Assembly: GCA_034670405.1 (NCBI GenBank) | Contig: JAXDDX010000003.1 | Coordinates: forward strand, 4,893,001-4,957,000 | Length of the DNA: 64,000 nt | Source: Hoplostethus atlanticus | Taxonomy: Eukaryota > Chordata > Actinopteri > Trachichthyiformes > Trachichthyidae | Direction of reading: 5' to 3' | Shown here: in pieces, positions 13,784 through 26,326 of the stretch | Layout: every line of letters begins with the position of its first letter | Numbering within the stretch: position 1 is the stretch's first letter | The notes under the pieces: model-generated | The model's database searches: none | The model's input: only the letters and a program-made list of their open reading frames with translations | What the model was told of the DNA's origin: nothing | Made by a program: the position numbers and the translations under genes

Positions 13784-13805
13784 GCAGCAGCAGCAGCAGC
13801 AGCAG
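13741..13805. repeat. Compound (CAA)n-(CAG)n microsatellite
   Basis: About 14 AAC/CAA units run straight into about 8 CAG units. In the nectin1 pre-mRNA (minus strand) this is intronic CUG followed by UUG repeats. Confidence 0.97.
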
Positions 13806-16544
13806 TTACACGGCACCGACAGAAGTCTCGTCATGCACATTTGACAACAATCATGCACAGAAATGGAGGGGGAAGATCAAGAGGTAGAGGGGGAGAAAGG
13901 TTAACAAGGACAAAAGACATTACTTTATCAATGAGCTTCAGCATGTGTGACGATTGTACGAATCTGAGCAGATTTTCCACCGATTAACAATTTGATATGT
14001 GTGGATTGTTTGTGTGGGTTTGACGTCTCAGAGTCAGAGAACGATTAAAGCGTTCCTGTTTCTGCACAATCTCCCCAGACCTGATGCATTATAAATAAAA
14101 TTGGATATTTTATCTGAGGATTTTTTAATTAATTTTGATTTATCTTGGCTCTCGTTTCATCGAGCTTAATTCTCATTTATAGATGTTTATCAAATCACTC
14201 ATGAGGTTCATCGCCATTATTGGCAATGGAACGGAGTATTTTTTTTAAATAGCATGCACCAAATAGAGATGTCTGAAGTTCAATCTGAGAGCGGCGCTAT
14301 TGTTACGAGTCTCAAGTTGCGTGTCAAACATCATTTGTTGAATGCTATCGAAAAGAAACAAAATAATTTCATTCATTCCAAGTCCGTACGCGAGTCAAGT
14401 CCTGTGTCTGCTAAATTACGATGGCGGTTATCTTCCTTTTGCTGTGATACTCCTCGGTGTTCACAGCGGTGTGCTCAAGTATGTCACTTGCAGGCCACCA
14501 TTACATGCAGGTAACAATATAGAGGATCCAGGAGGACAGGGTTCAGTGGGGGATAGACTGGGGTCAGGTGCCTCTACTTTCCTTGTGGGGGATTCTGGCT
14601 TCTCTGGAGCCTGTGTCACACAACTATCAGCAACAGCAGCAACAGCAATGCTGAGGGAGGGGAGTGGGAAACAGAGAACAGTTACTTTGCTATCAAGAGT
14701 GAGAAAGAAAGATAGATTAGCAGGGAGGCAGAAAGAGACAGAAAGCAATGGGTGAGGTAAGTGTGTGTGTGCTTCATTTGTCTTGAAAAGCATTCCTGAG
14801 AGGTAGAAGCAGTGTGGTTTCTTTGTCTGCACCGATTCGGCGTTGGACCTGCAGCCGCCACAGAGCAGCAGAGACACACAGCTGTCTATCTCGCGGCGGC
14901 CAAACGACCGGCAGAGAGCATTTCGCTGATGTTACCATCAAGGCTTTCAATATCAAATCAATTACAAGGTTCTGGAAGGGGCTTCTAAAATAAGCATTGT
15001 AATCTCATCATGTGAGTTGATTAAAGGCTCATGTGCATCCTCTGCCAGATTTTGCACACCCCCACCTCAGTTGTTTTGGTAATATTCCCAGGAAGGAAGA
15101 TAGCCAACCCCTGTACACAGCAGCATCATTCCCATGGGGATGCGGTTTGAGCTTGCATCATATATATATCCAGTATAGCCAACAGCATCATGGAAACCTT
15201 GGCAACCGCTGAGCTATCTGCCATAGCCAGGTGTTTTAGACAAAAGCAATTAGCGGGGATGCAACTTGAATGCTCCCTACCTTCTTGTTGAAAACAGATT
15301 TCTCACAATTCTTTCTAAGCAGATGGCAGAGACTTTTATCACCTTCAGCATAATACAGGAAGATATTTTCCTTTTTCATAGCTCTGTTCCTCCTTGGTAT
15401 TCTCTCAGCTCCATTCTCTGTAACTTCTGTGTTCCCCTCTGCATGCAGGCAGCAGCTGGCAATGTTCTAAATTGTCACGGCCCTCGGTTGGGAACAAAAT
15501 TACCTGGTTGGTCGGAGGAGGGGGTGGCAGAGTAAATGACGTAGGTTAAATACAGGGTCCCTGAATCTCTCTTCAATGGCAATCTGCTGGCATAACTGGA
15601 ATGAAGAATGCCGTCTGCTGTATTCTATAATGTTTCCCGCGTTGCAATTTTCCATTTCACAAGAATGGTCTCTTTAATCACAATCTACAGGTATACAGAG
15701 TACAACAACAGCTCTATCTAGGGGATAGAGTACACACACACCTATCAGCCTGATGACCTGTGACCATATGGGTGGTGGAGTCACAGTACAAACACCTCCT
15801 TTGCAGTGTACAGACCTCAACCACCACCACAGCACCAGGTATAATAGAGGTAAATCACTATTTCCATTGTATTTTCTTTATTCTTCTACTTCCGAACCCA
15901 ATCATCAAATGGTGATTCATCTTTGTATCAACAACTTACTATTTTCTTTGAAATTCCATACCTATTTCTCCGAATGGCATTAAGAAAGAGCCCAACCTCT
16001 AGACCTGCTGCATAAGGACGAATCTCAGAGAAAATCTCCTTGAATTCCTGATAGTAATTTAACATCCCCGCAGAGGTGAAGCATTCCCTGGAGAGTGTAT
16101 GCTGGAGTTCCTGCAATCAGTCCTGATTGAAACAACAGTTTTTCAATTGGAAATGGTCAAATCAAGCCCACACTACAATCAAGCAACCACTTAATAGCTG
16201 GCAGTTTGCATTTAATGACAATCATGCCTAACTACTACAATAGTGATGAAGACAAACTTGGTTAGTTTCTTTTTTTTTTGCACCATTATCTTTCAGAACG
16301 TGACGTCTGACAGCTGGGTGATAGATGATATTACAGGCTCTCAGACTTATGAAACCTCTGACTGAATGGGGAGGGGCAACAACATGTTTGCAGTGTGTAC
16401 TTCTGTCTGCAAACACATTAACTCTGCCTCAAAGTGTTTTGTCCTTCCAAAGTGTTTCTCTCCTGTGGGCTGACAGAGAGCACACCTAATCTTACCACCC
16501 GTCCAGCCCACTGCAATACTCTCCGGCGTAGTCTTGGTACTCAC

Positions 16545-16692
16545 AGGTCATTATCTGTCTCAGTGCGGGTCTTCTGCTGTCGCCGATGGACCATGAAAAC
16601 AGTGACAGCCACGCCAATGATGAGTCCAATGGCTACTACGCCTCCAAGGATCCCGATAACACCACCTGGGGGACCCTGCGGCATTGGCTTTG
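16545..16692 (-). CDS. nectin1: nectin1 alternative membrane-helix exon (beta-type form)
   Basis: 148-bp exon. The acceptor is ATCTACAG (AG at 16694-16693). The first two bases complete GCA after V-N-I-T, giving A-K-P-M-P-Q-G-P-P-G-G. The membrane helix follows (V-I-G-I-L-G-G-V-V-A-I-G-L-I-I, then G-V-A-V-T-V-F-M-V), then the basic stop H-R-R-Q-Q-K-T-R and T-E-T-D-N-D. The last two bases, CT, begin a Leu codon, and the donor is GTGAGT at 16544-16539. Residue order and junction match the plan of the alternatively spliced nectin-1 form known in mammals as beta or HIgR, whose tail lacks the afadin motif; that comparison is from memory. The phase fits exon 62697-62848 upstream and exon 8382-8475 downstream exactly, and the exon replaces the alpha terminal exon. 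Confidence 0.92.
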
Positions 16693-17638
16693 CTGTAGAT
16701 GAGAAGAGAAATAACAGCATTAAATATCCGCTGTTGTGTAGCTCATGCTGCTGGGTTGAACTAAAAAATAATCACACGGCAGAAACAATGGAAGTTCACA
16801 ACGTTACACCTAGATGACGAGCCGTTGAAACATCACAGCTTCAAAAATCCCCACCTCCACGGGAGAGAAGACTTTTGCAAAACATTTCACAGACACATCC
16901 TGGACATGGTTGGACATAACCTCCCTGTAGGCGGAAGGGTAATAAAAGGTTTGAAAATGAGAGAAGCAATGCATCAAAAAAACAATAGAACAAAAACAAT
17001 ATGAGACTAGATTATGAAAAAAAAAAAAACCTTTTCAAATGATTTGACACTGAGGCTTTCACCAGGCTTGAGGCGTTCTGCAGTATAATACACAAACCCT
17101 TTTTTCAGGAACATATTTTAGGATGACAGCATTGTCTTGCTTCTTCCTCTGGCACTGCATGAATACCACACTTGTTGTGGTCACTCGGCAGCTGTTTCTC
17201 AGGTGTACTCCATCAACTGGTCAAAAAAAGAGCGTCAACTGGCTTGGATTTGTGACAGTGAACCCAAATGCACTCTCAAGAGCATGGCAAGGCTAGTGCA
17301 TTTTAAGTCCTTGCCAGCAGGGGGTAATGAATGCAAAATGTCAGTCCAGCATTACAGGAGAGATGCCGGGTCACGTGGTTTCCAAAGTAACACAATTTAC
17401 CTCATACTGTAGAGAGTAAAACATGGAGGAGTCAGTCTGATACTCAACTGGTCTGGCCTTGAATGAGTTATGAGGCCGTGAGCTTCTGACCAAATCAACA
17501 GGTCACTGATATTACCCACTCAGGACTCAGGTTCAATACTCCAGTTTCTCTGTTGGTGATGAAGCCAAGGCTATTACCTTTGAAATGTACAGGGATTGCA
17601 GCGGAATACTAACTCAGTATTGATGTAACCTGTAACCT

Positions 17639-17670
17639 GTCCAGCACAACCTACAAGTGTTGTGCTGGAC
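17639..17670. repeat. Perfect 12-bp inverted repeat with 8-base loop
   Basis: GTCCAGCACAAC at 17639-17650 and its exact complement GTTGTGCTGGAC at 17659-17670 flank the loop CTACAAGT. The hairpin would be stable in RNA from either strand. It is too short for a microRNA precursor. Confidence 0.85.
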
Positions 17671-20600
17671 TATCAAGATCTATTGCCCAACAGCTAATCT
17701 TAACTTTCTGTGTCTCAAACAGAGTGTCAGAGGTAATCTGGGAATAGCGCCAAAAGGAGCATCTGAAGCAAAAAGAAAATATTGGAAAATAAAAACTTTT
17801 TGCAGCCGTTTTTCAGTATTTAATTGCTTAATAAATAAGAAGAAATGGGGCATGCTTGAATGGAGTCATCATAAATACTTTGCGTCAGGCTTGTTGCTTT
17901 TAAGGCTGCTTTTACACCCAATCTGATCTCAAGACTGAATAATATCTGCAGTGTAATCAGTTGTTTGAGTTCACAGCACTTCAAAATATAAGTAATCTAA
18001 TGTTCACACAGATAAGAAGCCAAATGAAGTCTCATATAATCCTCCTGCACTCACACTGCAGATTCCCAGCTGATATCAGGTATTACCAAAATAAGACTGC
18101 AATCTCCTTGACAGGTTTTTTTCTAAATTGTTTATTTCCATTTCAAGGGCAGTTAAATCGGTCCTTTTTAAAGCAGACCAGGGACCAATCAGTGGCCACA
18201 GACCTGTTGTGGTGGGACATATTCTCACCACCTCCACCTTGAAAAGGAAAGCCTATCTCCTGCCCTGATGATGTCTCCATTATTATCTGGCTGTCCCTCC
18301 CGGTACTGACAGGACAAGGCCTCTGTCCCAGGGGTCCTCTTCCCAGCAGCCCCTGCCTGCTTCACTGATTCACTGCCCACAATGATGGATACACAGAGGA
18401 CTACTTCACATAAGGCCACACAATAGCAGGCACGTTACCCACTTTGTACCCAGCACACACTGCCTCAAAGTAAGTGATTACATGTCGCTGCCATCAGATT
18501 GCTGTGTCAAGCCGTGGTTGCTGTCGCTCTAATTTTCTGCTGTGGTAGTTAAAAGTCATGTCATGTCAAATCTACACACCAGAAGAGAGTTAATAGGTTC
18601 TCTGTAGTCATATATCCTCCTTTCTTGTGATGCATTTCAATAAAAGGAAGTGGATAGCTTTGAAGAGCAGGCGCAAATGTGATCTTGCCATAGCATGGCA
18701 ACAGATAAGGTGGAGCTCCTAGTGTTGTCTCATCACACTAGATGGCTAAAGCCACTGGGCTTGAATTTCATGGCCCTAATGCAAATGCCAGACACAATAG
18801 TCTATTGTATAACACTAACACACAGAGGAGCGGACTGGATTCGAATGCAATTTCCCTGTTGTGGCGCCTTAGGCACTCAGCAGCACAGGATTTGGACTGT
18901 CACCTCCTAACACATAAAGGTAGGACATGCCATCTGGCATGCAGTCTGAGCGCTTTGTCTGGTTCTCATATAGCCGGAGAACCATTCAAAATTAAACCAT
19001 TCACTTTCAGTACGTGAGTTTTACATTTAAGTATTTTAATCATCACCAATCTTCAAATATATGTGCCAGAAGATTCCCTTATTGTACATGTTGGGAATGT
19101 ATTTTCAAGGAAGTGAATTTCTGGAAATTTAGAAATGTAGCGGAAGGACTACAAGGGTCAACTCCTTCGATTAAATGATACTTCTCTGTCCATAACCTTC
19201 CACCCCACCGCCATCCAGGAGACACGATCAACACGTGTCCTGAATTTTAGGTGGCAAAACAGCTAGCAAGTATTGTCTACCTGAAAACCTTAAGACGATC
19301 TGCAGCATGAACTCATCATTTCCAATGTGTTAGTAAGCTTGGATGCCCATGAATTAGTTCTGTGAAAGAAATGGTTTAGGAATTCCCTCGCGTGGCTGCA
19401 ACTGGCAGCACTACACAAAAACAGCTTCATCCCAGTAGCAGGATAAACATTGGATTGGCAACAATAAGGCATGGGCACTGGAGTTACTGTAAGCATCATT
19501 TCTCTTCTTCCTCCTTTCGCATCCACCACCCATACCACTATCATCACCTTTACCATCATTATCTGCAACACACTGAGTATAAATTAACACTGTTGTAAAT
19601 CTGTCTATCACCGTATACCTATTGCTCAACAAGCATCACGCCAAGGTACAAAACAGATAAAATGATTAAAGAATACTTGGGTTTAACCTTCCCGTGATTT
19701 TTGCCAAGGGACAACCAGCAACCCGTACAACCCGTACTCTACTGAATAAGGCTTGTTGTTCAAATAGGTCTTGTAGCGGCCACTGAAAGATTGTTATTGA
19801 TTTTCTATAAGAGCAAAGCGTCCATCCACCCAGTGGGTCTCTCTCTGCTGACAGTCCACCACTTTTTGCACCTTTGAGCTGACAGACCTGACCTTGGCTT
19901 TTGTGGCCGCAACCTCCTCTGAGGTGGCACCGACCTTCACTCCTGTCACATCCACTCCCCTGTGTTCGTTGAGCTGCACCAGATGTACGCGTTGCGGCCA
20001 AACATGCATTACAGTCGCGGGCCTCCGCATGGCCCTCCGTCGGCTTTGATAGGCTTTGTGGCAGTGTGCTCACATCAGCTGGTAACCCGCGGAGAATCAA
20101 ATTTCCCTGACGATCCATCAAAGAGGCATCATTGGCTTAGCACAACTTCTACCCAGCAGGTCGTTCTGCTCACAGTTCAGACACGAGGCCAGCCAGCCAG
20201 AGGTCCCCGGGGGTGGGGGGGCACCCAGGAAGTGCTTAGCATACGATTATTACACATTATTCATTCTTCAGGCAAAACCTACAGATTTTTATGCCTGCTC
20301 CCGACGGGGGGTGGGGGGGTCTAGAAGATCTGACAACAGTTTCATGGATTGCAGAAACGACCATAATCACCTGGAACCGTGGCCTAGAAATGGATTACTT
20401 TCTCACTCCTGTTTTGAATAGATGTGGACTACACACACCAATTCGGTGTGTGTCCCATGGACCATCAAAATGTGTGAAAACAGTGTAATCCCAAGCACCA
20501 GCTGCACCCAATAGCCAAAACATGTGGGCTCTAGTGTTACCCGAGTCCCATACACCATGTTAGTCACACATGCCAGAGCAGTAAGAGTTCAGGTGAGAGG

Positions 20601-23556
20601 CCAAAGGGCGAGGAGTCTCCAGCTGGAGCTGGCTTTGCCCACTCCAAATCCGATCTGTCACAGACTGCAGCGATGCAGGATTTAAACGGAAGCAGGTTTC
20701 CTCACCAGATCTATCCATTCCCTGCCATCTACCTGCAGAGGCCTGGTGCGGTTCATCAAACACTGGCATGGGGCTAGACTATTTGCAGCTTAATGATGTG
20801 TCTTTTTAAATGTACAGTCACTGCTGGCAGCCTGACAAAAAATAATAAAAAGGGAAATGCATGGAAGATGGGAAAGGCATCGCGATGATGCCATTAAGAG
20901 GACATTTGTGTAGTGATGCTTTGTTGAAATGTTCCAGCCATAAGTCTGAACGTATTCCAAGAATGGATGTGGCTCCTGGCTCCCTCTCTCTCTCCCATCA
21001 GAAATTGTAATTGCTATCTCCTCCACAGGGGCCATAATACTTTCCAGCAATACTGGGGAGTTTTCAAGTGGACAGATTGAGAGCCTGGCTACTAACCCAC
21101 GCCAGCTCAATACCACCAATGCCAGTCCGAGATGGCCACCTGTTCCAAAGACCACAGTGACTGGTATGCTACCTCCACTTGCAGAATCTGCCAGTAGACC
21201 GGCAGAGTGAAACAGTCAAGTCGTCTAGTTGTCTGTTTCTCTCTATTCACCGGTTGTACTGCTGCAGTGTGTGCTTGTAAATGCGCAGCCTGTTAGCAAT
21301 TTATCCAGAGGAGATTTTTTTGGTACCCTTTTTCCACATTGGGTAAATGCTGCAGGCCCCAATAAAGAAAAAGAAATGCGGTTTAATGGAGTTCATAAAT
21401 CTGTATTTCATGCTGCCAACTTCAAGCGGCACATGCTGTTTCGCCTCCTTCTCCTACCCCTCCCCCAAGTTGGTAATCTCCATAAACTCCAATGTTTCCA
21501 GAGCTGTCTCCTCTGGGAACTGGGGTTTCCTGATGTCACCCTCTTTTCCACAGTAGTTTACCCTCTGGACAGGTCTGCATCCTATTTCACCTGGATTCAC
21601 ACTGATGGGCTGTTTCTCCACTGGCCCCTCAGACCCCAATGTGTCAAAACTGAGATAGGGGCCTGGGGGTATCGATGCGGGACTACAATTGTGTCTGATT
21701 GCTGTTCTACATCACTCTACAGAGGGCAGCACTTCATTAAATACAAATTGTTAACACCTGGAATGTGTTTATTAAGATAAAACAGAGCCCATTATGAACC
21801 TAACTCTCTGGGAACCGCTGGGTGAAAACACACCTGAGGCCAGAGTATAACGCGTCTCAAAAAAAAAAACAGACAGCCATTCACAACACTGGGAGTTACA
21901 GACCAAATGCAGTCTGATGGATGGATGTTGAGGCAGGTATTCACCGGGGTTGCTGAATACATTCCTCCTGAGCCTTGCTGCTTTCCCTTTTATAGCTACT
22001 GCATCTGTGTGTAAACATCGCAAGAATCAATGGTAAGTTAAGGTAATCTGAGGAAATAATACAGTCGCTAGTAATAAAAACACTCAATTGCATCCGTGCA
22101 CAAAAACAGAATGGACGCAAAGCCGGCATTAGCGAGCATGAGATTACTATGTAACCATGCATACATCAGCGGTAAGTGTCTGGCGCACTTCAGAGTCCAG
22201 CAGGTGAGATGAAGTGACTACAAGCAGCACTGGAGCTCCTGTCAATGAATATGAGATTGCAGGCTGCCTGGCTGATGCTGTCGTGAGGTATTACCTCCTG
22301 TGACAGCCAAAATAACAACAGGTCTAATTAAAGAATGATTGGAAACGGGTGGACCGCCGCTTCCTAATGGGGGAATAAACTGCAACATCGCTCCGAGAAC
22401 ATGGATTGCGCTCATTTGTTAGCTTGAAGAACCCGGTAGCTGCTGTCAAGACGTAATAGCTTATTTTAAAGCCACGTATCTCTCCATCCATCCCGATGCC
22501 CACATTCATTCCAGCACTTAAAAAATACACCCATATAGATTGTCTGACTGACTGTGTTGTGGGGGGTGAGGTATGAGGTGTGCAATAACTAGCTTTTTGC
22601 TCCATGAAAAGTTCCCCGTGCAGTGTTGGTGATAGGGCCCCCAGACTGCTTTAAGAGGCAGTCTCATTCTCCAGCCGTTTCATGCCCCGGCTGAACTCCT
22701 CTATGTGCTGAATGTTAATTTAATGGCTGCTCCCAGCTCAGGAACTGCAGTACTTAGACAGATCTGCACCCCCTTCGTCTCCACCTTGTCCTCCCCTCCC
22801 TTCCGCTACCTTCTTCCTCCGTGTAAGCAAAATTACTTCTCGGTGCACAGAGTGTGTCTTTCTGGCAAGCATCAAGAGGTCACCGCTGTAATTTCCTTTG
22901 CCTGGTTAAAAGCTGACTGAGTACGTACCCAGCCGGTCTGGATGTGTTCGAGAGCAGGTTTTCAATTTTGCAACACTCAGGCTAGTGGGTTTGCAGATCC
23001 TATCCTAAAGGCTAGCCCCCTTACATTGCCCCTGCTGCTAAGCAAGTGTTAGCAAGTGTTCATTCCAAGCACCAAACACACTCACATGTATTCAAATAAC
23101 CTCCCTGGGATCGGGCATTAGAGATGAAATACAATATACTTATATTCCTCCGATGGACTGTTTGTGATCTCTCTGGAAAAATTGCCATTGATTCCTTTGT
23201 ACATATACACAGATGTCTGGATTTCAGTGGAGGAATATGAACTCACTCTCCAATATTCAATTATAGAGCACCTCTCTCCCGTCTGACATTTTGATGTTGT
23301 AATTCCTCACCACTGAGTTTCTGTGTTCCTGAATGCATCTGCCAACCTGTGTACCTTTTAATAACTTGTTGTTTCCATTTACACTAAATATTGTCGCAGG
23401 TGATTCATTACTGGTATTTTAGATTTACCCTACATAAGCATTGCTATGTGAATAGTGTAAAAAGGAAGTTGATGAGGTGGTTAACAATTAAAAAGTGAGG
23501 AGTGACTTTAAGATAGAAATGCCTATTGAGATTGCATAAATCCAATTACCCAATAA

Positions 23557-23634
23557 CAAGTCAAGTCAAGTCAAGTTTCTTTATATAGCCCTTTATCACT
23601 AACAAGCCTCAAAAGGCTTCGCAGGCTTAACACA
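23557..23634 (-). mobile_element. Dispersed-repeat 3' tail, minus orientation
   Basis: Four CAAGT units are followed by TTTCTTTATATAGCCC, TTTATCACTAACAAGCC and AAAAGGCTTCGCAGGC. This is the reverse complement of a common fish repeat tail (AAGGGCTAT-ATAAATA ... ACTTGACTTG). The same tail occurs in plus orientation at 43281-43510. Only a fragment remains. Confidence 0.6.
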
Positions 23635-24014
23635 TTCATAACACTGGAATGAGAGCAGCTGTGCATTACAGTTTCCTGACATTTCAGTCGACGTTGATTC
23701 AACACTTGTATCAGGAATGTTGAAGATCTGAAAGGTGACAATATACCTTAACAAAAGATTCATCAGAAAGATCGGCTCGACTCAAATACTCAATACTCAA
23801 ATTCTCAGACCAAAATATTCTTTGAATTGGGTTTTAAATACCATGTGAATATGAGTACCAGCATTCAATATATTACATTTTTATACAAACCAACAGAATC
23901 TCCAATAAATGTGCAGTTGTTGAGAATACTTTGGCACATGGCTAACACCACTGTCATGCTGTTCATACCACTGGGTGATGAATTGTTGATCCGGGTATTG
24001 CCATCTATGACTGT

Positions 24015-24177
24015 GGGTCTCAAACCTGGTCCCTGGGGTCCAGAGAACTGTTGGTTTTCTACCCTACCAGGTAGTTAAGTGCATTCCCCTGCCGTCCCAG
24101 GTCTCAGACAGTCCCTGATTAGATGGTTGGGTTGAAAACCAGGGGGGCTCTGGGCCCCGGAGGACCAGGGTTGATGC
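24015..24177. mobile_element. Palindromic repeat element (MITE-like)
   Basis: The left arm (about 24019-24064) contains CTCAAACCTGGTCC, GGTCCAGAG and TTGGTTTTCTACCC. The right arm (about 24127-24177) contains GGGTTGAAAACCAGG, CTCTGGGCC and GGACCAGGGTTGATG, largely its reverse complement. About 60 bases separate the arms. The fold-back layout resembles a common fish repeat that begins with the phrase CTCAAACCTGGTCC. The family was not named with certainty. Confidence 0.65.
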
Positions 24178-24524
24178 TTACATGCCATGGAGTGCATCAC
24201 ACACTTGTACAAAAGTTGAATCAAAATGGGACACTGAGTTTATTTTATTTTAACCTGTGCATGACTTGTTGAAAAAAGTTTTTAGTGGGGTCACCCTCAT
24301 ATAACTATATCTAGGATTGGCCTTTAATGTGGCCATGACAAAGACAAATGTAATAGATTTTATCAAGGATTAAATTTAAATTCTACTGGTTGTGGACAGT
24401 AGGACTTTTATTTTGACATCCTCACATGTTTATTATTGGCATACTATTGGCATATTATGTTGCATGTGCAGTATAAGTCACAAATGACATATAGATGTTA
24501 TATAAATACATAATGAATGCTACC

Positions 24525-26326
24525 TTAAAGGGGAAGTGATGGAAAATGCCCCCTCAAATAATCCTAAATGAAATTCTGTCAAGAGATTAACTAATGATAT
24601 AAGAGAAAGATTTTCAGATATTTCATGAAATGAAAACAATTAATCATTATGAACATTATGTACAATGTGGGGGAAGCACATGATAACTAACTCCAATCAG
24701 TCCACTCTCTACCAATAGTCCAAAACACAATGATTATGTTCACTATCTACACTTTACTACATCATGGCAGCAATACAAGAAAAAAAACGTTGCTAATTTT
24801 GTCAGGGAATTGGAGGTGCACTGACTGCAGCTAATGCAAAGAGTCTCAACATGTGGCAAACGATAATGATCTCACCCACCAACAAAACACCTCTCAAGGC
24901 CACGACTTCTTCCAACTTTTCAGGAAAACAAGAGGAAATGGACAAAGCTCCTTGGAAAAAGACCAAAGAGGTGACCATCTTGGAGATAACCATCTTGTCT
25001 GCCTTCTTTCATTGTGGGCAGAAACAGAAGTAAACAAACATGTCCTCAAACTTGATTTGTGCTAATACTTTTTCAACTTTGATTCATAGAATAAACATCA
25101 TAGAAGTGCTAATGTCTTTGGAAACATGAATCGAAATACATATATTTCTTTAAGTATTATCATTGTGAACCATTCATGTTTTCTGAAATTATTTCTTCCT
25201 TGAAGCCAAAGTGTCTCGGAAGTGACATTTCTCCAAGGATGTCACGTGGGTAACAAACATTGTGCATTCATGAAGCTCAGGAAAATAAACACCAAAAATC
25301 AGTCGCTGGGAATTGATAATTTTGCCACTGATAAATCTGATTTTGTGTTTCGTGTTTAGTTTAATGTCAGCTTGTTATTTAGGAAATCATAGTATCTGGT
25401 CATAACTGTCTCGTTGTAAACACAACTGGTTTGCACACTAGCTAACGTATGTAGTAGATGCTAGCGTTAGTAGTGGCTAGTAGTTGCATCGGTTGCTTTG
25501 CTAAATTAGCCTGGTGGCTAGTTAGCTAGCTAACAGTTTGTTCAGTTTAACTGAGCTGACTCTTTTCTTTTGGAGTAGAGACTAGGGCTGAATACAAGAC
25601 TTTACTGTGTCACAGTACATTTGGAAACAAATCTACCTCATCATTATTGACTTATAACATTACTGAATGGATCTACACTCACACCACAACAATCTTTTTT
25701 TCAGTATCTCGTTTTTTCTTGCCCAATTGTTATATATGTTGTATATTTCGTCATGATTTGTGTACAGTCGGTTCTCCAGTGGACCTCCATGACCTCCATG
25801 TGGTTGCAATTATGCCACAACTGCAAAGCCTCTATTGTGGAGACAGGATTCAATGAAAATGTAACTCCACCAAATTTCAGGATTCAAATATAATAATCAA
25901 TTTAAATGCCCCAAGAAAGTTTAGTTTGAGTTACAGAACATTGGCGTACAGAAATACGTTGTACACCCCTGATCTATTATGTCATCTTGATGTACTAAAA
26001 ATTTATTACAAGAGATTAAAACGATGACTCAGAAGAGTCAGGACGAGTTTCTGGGGATAATGGTACATTTACTGGTTCAGATGTAATAGCACCACAGAGA
26101 ATAATACTCTGTTCGATTAAAAATCAAAACATCCCCTCAGCCCACAAAATCAACATGCTATGCATTGTCTATGGATCAGTTCAAGGCTGTAAATCTTGAT
26201 GATATTACATGTCTGAGCCTTAGTTGTCTGGTTTCTGGCTTTGGGAGAGAGTTGTTCATGTTCACACATATTGATTAGACTATGAAGTCGGAACAACGTG
26301 ACTTTTCAAACGTTATTCCCCTTTAA
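24525..26326. mobile_element. Possible TTAA-flanked non-autonomous DNA transposon, copy 1
   Basis: The left end is TTAA-AGGGGAAGTGATGG at 24525. The right end, read in reverse complement from 26326, is TTAA-AGGGGAATAACG. Short AGGGGAA ends inside TTAA duplications are typical of Kolobok or piggyBac type elements. The first 800 bases have a diverged second copy at 36704-37352, which shows this is a dispersed family. There is no transposase reading frame. A GCTAACG/GCTAGC-rich patch lies at 25440-25545. The exact ends are uncertain because the TIR match is short. Confidence 0.45.

Larger units (their letters stand above)
8476..16544. other. nectin1: nectin1 intron (8.1 kb)
   Basis: The intron lies between the helix exon and the proline-rich tail exon. 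It holds a hairpin near 10782-10836, a compound CAA/CAG microsatellite at 13741-13805 and an AT-rich stretch at 14050-14240. Nothing else in it could be identified. Confidence 0.8.

Noticed and set aside
13595..13858. Open frames encoding homopolymers across the triplet repeat
   Set aside because: The poly-Cys, poly-Thr and poly-Ala runs arise only from the CAA/CAG microsatellite.
14461..14877. 138-codon open frame, minus strand
   Set aside because: No family resemblance, intronic, and it does not join in phase to neighbouring nectin exons.
16434..16817. 127-codon plus-strand frame over the alternative helix exon
   Set aside because: Shadow of the real minus-strand exon, which has matching phases, splice sites and a membrane helix.
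19666..20121. 151-codon open frame, minus strand
   Set aside because: No recognisable domain, helix or signal; GC-rich chance frame.
21229..21780. 183-codon open frame, plus strand
   Set aside because: Composition and lack of any motif suggest chance; no splice or promoter context.
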